DNA of 33,389 nucleotides, taken from assembly GCA_945883745.1 (NCBI GenBank), contig CAMCYH010000029.1, forward strand, positions 1 through 33,389, written 5' to 3'. A program made the position numbers and the translations under genes. The notes below the pieces were generated by a model, which made no database searches, was not told the DNA's origin, and saw only the letters and a program-made list of their open reading frames with translations. Positions 30,750-33,389 of this stretch are shown piece by piece. How positions within the stretch are numbered: the first letter of the stretch is position 1; the number at the start of each line of letters is the position of its first letter. This stretch comes from Candidatus Kuenenia stuttgartensis. GTDB lineage: Bacteria > Planctomycetota > Planctomycetia > Pirellulales > UBA1268.

Positions 30750-32603
30750 ATGACGAAAAAAGATGAACTTCCCGAAAACTCGGCACCCGCAAATGGCGAC
30801 TCCATGGAACCGGTAGCGAAGGAAAGCCCCAACGCGCCGAAGCCGGGCGACACGGTCCGCAGCCCGCTGGCCTTTGGCCGTGAGACCATCGAATCGATCG
30901 TGGTGGCCTTCACGCTGGCCCTGTTGTTTCGGGCGTTTGAGGCGGAGGCCTTCGTCATTCCGACCGGGTCGATGGCTCCCACATTGATGGGCCGCCACAA
31001 GGATCTGGTCTGCGACTCCTGCGGACTTGCCTATCGGGTCGGCTGCAGTGCCGAGGAGGACGACCAGTCGCAAGGTCTCCGCATGGAGCTGGCCCGGCTG
31101 GAGCGGGAGGTGGCACGGCTACGGGCAGCCGCCGACAGCGGTCTGAGCACACCGCGGGAGCGGGAGGAGGCCCGCCGGCAGCTGGCCAATCTGGAGCGGG
31201 AAGATGGCCCTATGGCCCAGCGGCGGGCACGGCTCGACAGCAAGCTCGTCTCCGCCGGCACCTGCCCCAACTGCGGTCTCCCGGTTGAACTTCTGCAGCA
31301 GCGGAACGGTGGTCTGGAATACGACCCGCGGTACCCGTCGTTCAACGGCGACCGCATCCTCGTCAACAAATTCGCCTACGACTTCGCCGAGCCCGACCGC
31401 TGGGACGTCGTCGTCTTCCGGTATCCGGAGGATGCCAAGATCAACTACATCAAGCGGCTCGTCGGCCTGCCTGGCGAGACCGTGTCGCTCGCTGCTGGTG
31501 ATATCTGGACGAGCCGCGATGGGCAGCCGCCGCGCATCGCCCGAAAACCCGATCGCAAGCTGCTGGCGATGCTGCAGTGCGTTCATGATGCCGGTCATGT
31601 CTCGCGGGATCTGCTGGCGGCCGGCTGGCCGGTGGCGTGGACCGATTGGTCGGCGAAGGATGGCAACGGCTGGGCGTCGAGCGATGACGGTCGCTCGTTT
31701 GCGGTCGAGTGTGGGGCGGGCCAATCGGCCACCATCCGGTATCGGCACATGGTGCCCAGCGACGAACAGTGGGAGACGGTGCGGGCAGGAGGGACGCTGG
31801 CCGGTGAGGCAGGGCCGACGCTGATCACAGACTTTCAGCCTTACAATGCGCTCGGGAGCAGGCCACACTGGGTCGGCGACATCGCCCTCGAAACCGTACT
31901 CGAAAGCCGCTCGGCTTCCGGTCAGATCGTCTTTGATCTGGTGGAGGCCGGGGAGACGCATCGCTGTGTGATCGACCTCTCCACCGGTGCGGCGCGGCTG
32001 TCGATCGCCGGCCGCGACGCCGCCGACGAACCCCGCGGCCAGACGCCCGTGCGAGGCGAAGGGGACTGGACAATTCTCTTTGCCAATGTCGATGACGAAC
32101 TAGCGCTCTTCGTCGACGGCCGCCGCATGGCATTCGACCGGCCGACAGGCTGGGAACAGCCGGTCCGGGAGGCCGCACGAGCCGAGCCGCGTGCAACGAA
32201 GGTAGCGCCCGGCGACGAGACCGTCAGCGACCTCGCTCCGGTCGGCATCACGGCCACGGGAGCAGATGTGGTCGTCCGCGAGATGCGGGTGCTGCGGGAC
32301 GTGTATTATCTGACAACGGTTCTCGGCGCACGGGCGGGAGAGTTTTTCGAGAAGGAGAGACTCGACTTTCCGCTGGAGGATGGTCAGTATTTCGTGCTCG
32401 GTGACAATTCGGCCGCCAGCAAGGACAGCCGGCTGTGGAACGACGGCCACCATGTCGACCGCCACCTTCTGATCGGCGAGGCGATGCTCGTGTTTTGGCC
32501 GCATGCAGTGCCGGCATCCTGGGCCGTTCCCGTGAAAATAGGCCGCTTCGAGCTGCGATTGCCCTCCTGGCCAAACTTCGCGAGGATGCGGTTTGTCCGG
32601 TAG
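30750..32603 (+). CDS. lepB: Signal peptidase I with zinc-finger/coiled-coil and lectin-like insertions
   Basis: The enzyme cleaves signal peptides of exported proteins at the membrane surface. The 617-residue protein has one transmembrane helix (46-62) and then the catalytic Ser74 in VIPTGSMAPTL. Lys235 is in INYIKRLVGLPGE, and the late box LGDNSAASKDSRLW is at 550-563. Typical enzymes have 200-320 residues. One insertion between the Ser and Lys boxes holds CDSCG (88-92) and CPNCG (172-176), a likely zinc ribbon split by a charged helical hairpin (108-168). A second, of about 270 residues between the Lys box and the final box, contains a beta-rich region resembling a LamG/concanavalin fold (about 375-515). 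The insert functions are unknown. The Shine-Dalgarno before 30750 is weak. Confidence 0.93.
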   Translation: MTKKDELPENSAPANGDSMEPVAKESPNAPKPGDTVRSPLAFGRETIESIVVAFTLALLFRAFEAEAFVIPTGSMAPTLMGRHKDLVCDSCGLAYRVGCSAEEDDQSQGLRMELARLEREVARLRAAADSGLSTPREREEARRQLANLEREDGPMAQRRARLDSKLVSAGTCPNCGLPVELLQQRNGGLEYDPRYPSFNGDRILVNKFAYDFAEPDRWDVVVFRYPEDAKINYIKRLVGLPGETVSLAAGDIWTSRDGQPPRIARKPDRKLLAMLQCVHDAGHVSRDLLAAGWPVAWTDWSAKDGNGWASSDDGRSFAVECGAGQSATIRYRHMVPSDEQWETVRAGGTLAGEAGPTLITDFQPYNALGSRPHWVGDIALETVLESRSASGQIVFDLVEAGETHRCVIDLSTGAARLSIAGRDAADEPRGQTPVRGEGDWTILFANVDDELALFVDGRRMAFDRPTGWEQPVREAARAEPRATKVAPGDETVSDLAPVGITATGADVVVREMRVLRDVYYLTTVLGARAGEFFEKERLDFPLEDGQYFVLGDNSAASKDSRLWNDGHHVDRHLLIGEAMLVFWPHAVPASWAVPVKIGRFELRLPSWPNFARMRFVR

Positions 32604-32651
32604 CGGAGCCGGCGGCGTATCGGCCTGCTCGCGCTCGCTCATGGAGGAGCC

Positions 32652-33386
32652 ATGCCCCTGCTGTCCGCCGAAGGGCTCGTGAAGGTCTACGGTCGTCGCC
32701 GCGTGGTCGACGGTGTGGAGTTTCATGTCGACCAGGGGGAAATCGTCGGCCTGCTCGGCCCCAACGGTGCCGGCAAAACGACGAGCTTCCGGATGACCTG
32801 CGGGCTCGTGATCCCCGACGATGGCCGCGTGCTCCTCGATGACGAGGAGATCACCGACTGGCCGATGTTCAAGCGGTCGCGGGACGGCGGCATGGGCTAC
32901 CTCGCCCAGGAGCAGAGCGTGTTTCGCAAGCTCACGGTCGAGCAGAACCTGCTGGCGATCATGGAGCTGATCGGGATGGCCCCGAAGGAGCGGCGGCGGC
33001 GGTGTGAGGAACTGCTCGAGCAGTTCGACATCGTGAAGATTCGCAAGTCGAAGGCCCACTACATCTCGGGAGGCGAGAAGCGACGGCTCGAGATCGCCCG
33101 GTGCCTCGTGACCGAGCCGCGGATCATCCTCCTGGACGAGCCGTTCACGGGGATCGATCCCGTCACGATCCACTCGATCCAGAAGATCATCAAGGGGCTA
33201 CGGGACGGAGGCATCTCGATCCTGATCACCGACCACCGCGAACGGGAGACGCTGGCGATCACCGACCGCAGCTATGTGGTCCGTGCGGGCAAGGTGCTCT
33301 GCCACGGCACGGCGCAGGAAGTCCTTAACAACCCCGACGCCAAGAAGTACTACTTCGGCGAAAGCCCCGGCATCGAGGCGGCGTGA
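32652..33386 (+). CDS. lptB: LPS export ABC transporter ATP-binding protein (LptB)
   Basis: LptB powers extraction of LPS from the inner membrane with LptF and LptG. The 244-residue protein has Walker A GPNGAGKTT, Q-loop segment GYLAQEQSVFRKLTVEQN, signature ISGGEKRRLEIARCL and Walker B IILLDEPFTGIDP. The D-loop is followed by the LptB-specific ILITDHRERETLAITDRSY. The Q-loop and H-loop sequences separate LptB from other ABC ATPases. ATG at 32652 is preceded by GGAGGAG a few bases upstream. It follows signal peptidase I by 48 bases. lptF and lptG are not in the window; any continuation would lie to the right. Confidence 0.95.
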   Translation: MPLLSAEGLVKVYGRRRVVDGVEFHVDQGEIVGLLGPNGAGKTTSFRMTCGLVIPDDGRVLLDDEEITDWPMFKRSRDGGMGYLAQEQSVFRKLTVEQNLLAIMELIGMAPKERRRRCEELLEQFDIVKIRKSKAHYISGGEKRRLEIARCLVTEPRIILLDEPFTGIDPVTIHSIQKIIKGLRDGGISILITDHRERETLAITDRSYVVRAGKVLCHGTAQEVLNNPDAKKYYFGESPGIEAA

Positions 33387-33389
33387 GGG

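Overview
The window is high-GC bacterial DNA. It is gene-dense, with most genes on short directional runs joined by tiny gaps or ATGA overlaps. The gene content suggests a Gram-negative-type member of the Planctomycetota, probably near Pirellulales. The clues are lipid A and LPS-export genes, a large signal peptidase I with inserted domains, a cytoplasmic Ser/Thr kinase with PAS and GAF-like parts, a short membrane protein starting MWKSFFLASG, and many start codons with no clear Shine-Dalgarno. This assignment is inference; there is no rRNA in the window. No tRNA, CRISPR array, phage or transposase gene was found, and no gap between genes exceeds 300 bases.

Layout. (1) 1-2724, minus: sulfate activation, cysD followed by a cysN-cysC fusion that runs off the left edge. 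(2) 2896-5192: a secreted Ala/Pro-rich protein converging on an iron-sulfur photolyase/cryptochrome. (3) 5491-7225, plus: a sigma-70 factor with a shortened region 3, coupled to an SDR-fold protein lacking the catalytic Tyr. (4) 7226-7469: a non-coding gap holding a perfect 30-bp inverted repeat. (5) 7470-10817, plus: a four-helix membrane protein, lpxD, lpxI (ATGA overlap) and an exported methyltransferase-fold protein. (6) 10898-13873: a DCC-family thiol protein (minus), a small membrane protein (plus) and ftsH (minus). (7) 14121-20902, plus: dxr, a four-PDZ rseP, a HAD hydrolase, a kinase-PAS-GAF protein and a WaaE-like glycosyltransferase. (8) 20892-30136, minus: trmH-like, RNase HII-like, sixA, di-haem peroxidase lipoprotein, ROK kinase, lepA and a PlsC-ACP-acyl-ACP synthetase fusion. 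(9) 30102-33386, plus: thioredoxin-like lipoprotein, giant signal peptidase I and lptB.

Function. Much of the window concerns building and policing the cell envelope: lipid A (lpxD, lpxI), LPS core sugar transfer (WaaE-like), LPS export (lptB), phospholipid acyl recycling (PlsC-ACP-AAS), isoprenoid precursors (dxr), and membrane proteolysis (FtsH, RseP, signal peptidase I). The rest covers sulfate assimilation, DNA photorepair or light sensing, translation (LepA, TrmH-like), signalling (kinase, SixA, sigma factor) and redox (peroxidase, thioredoxin-like, DCC).

No obviously new multi-gene system stands out. The best leads are individual oddities: the domain-expanded signal peptidase I, the three-part acyl transfer fusion, the expanded RNase HII-like protein, the long palindromic element at 7276-7417, and hairpins with a shared core at three convergent gene junctions.
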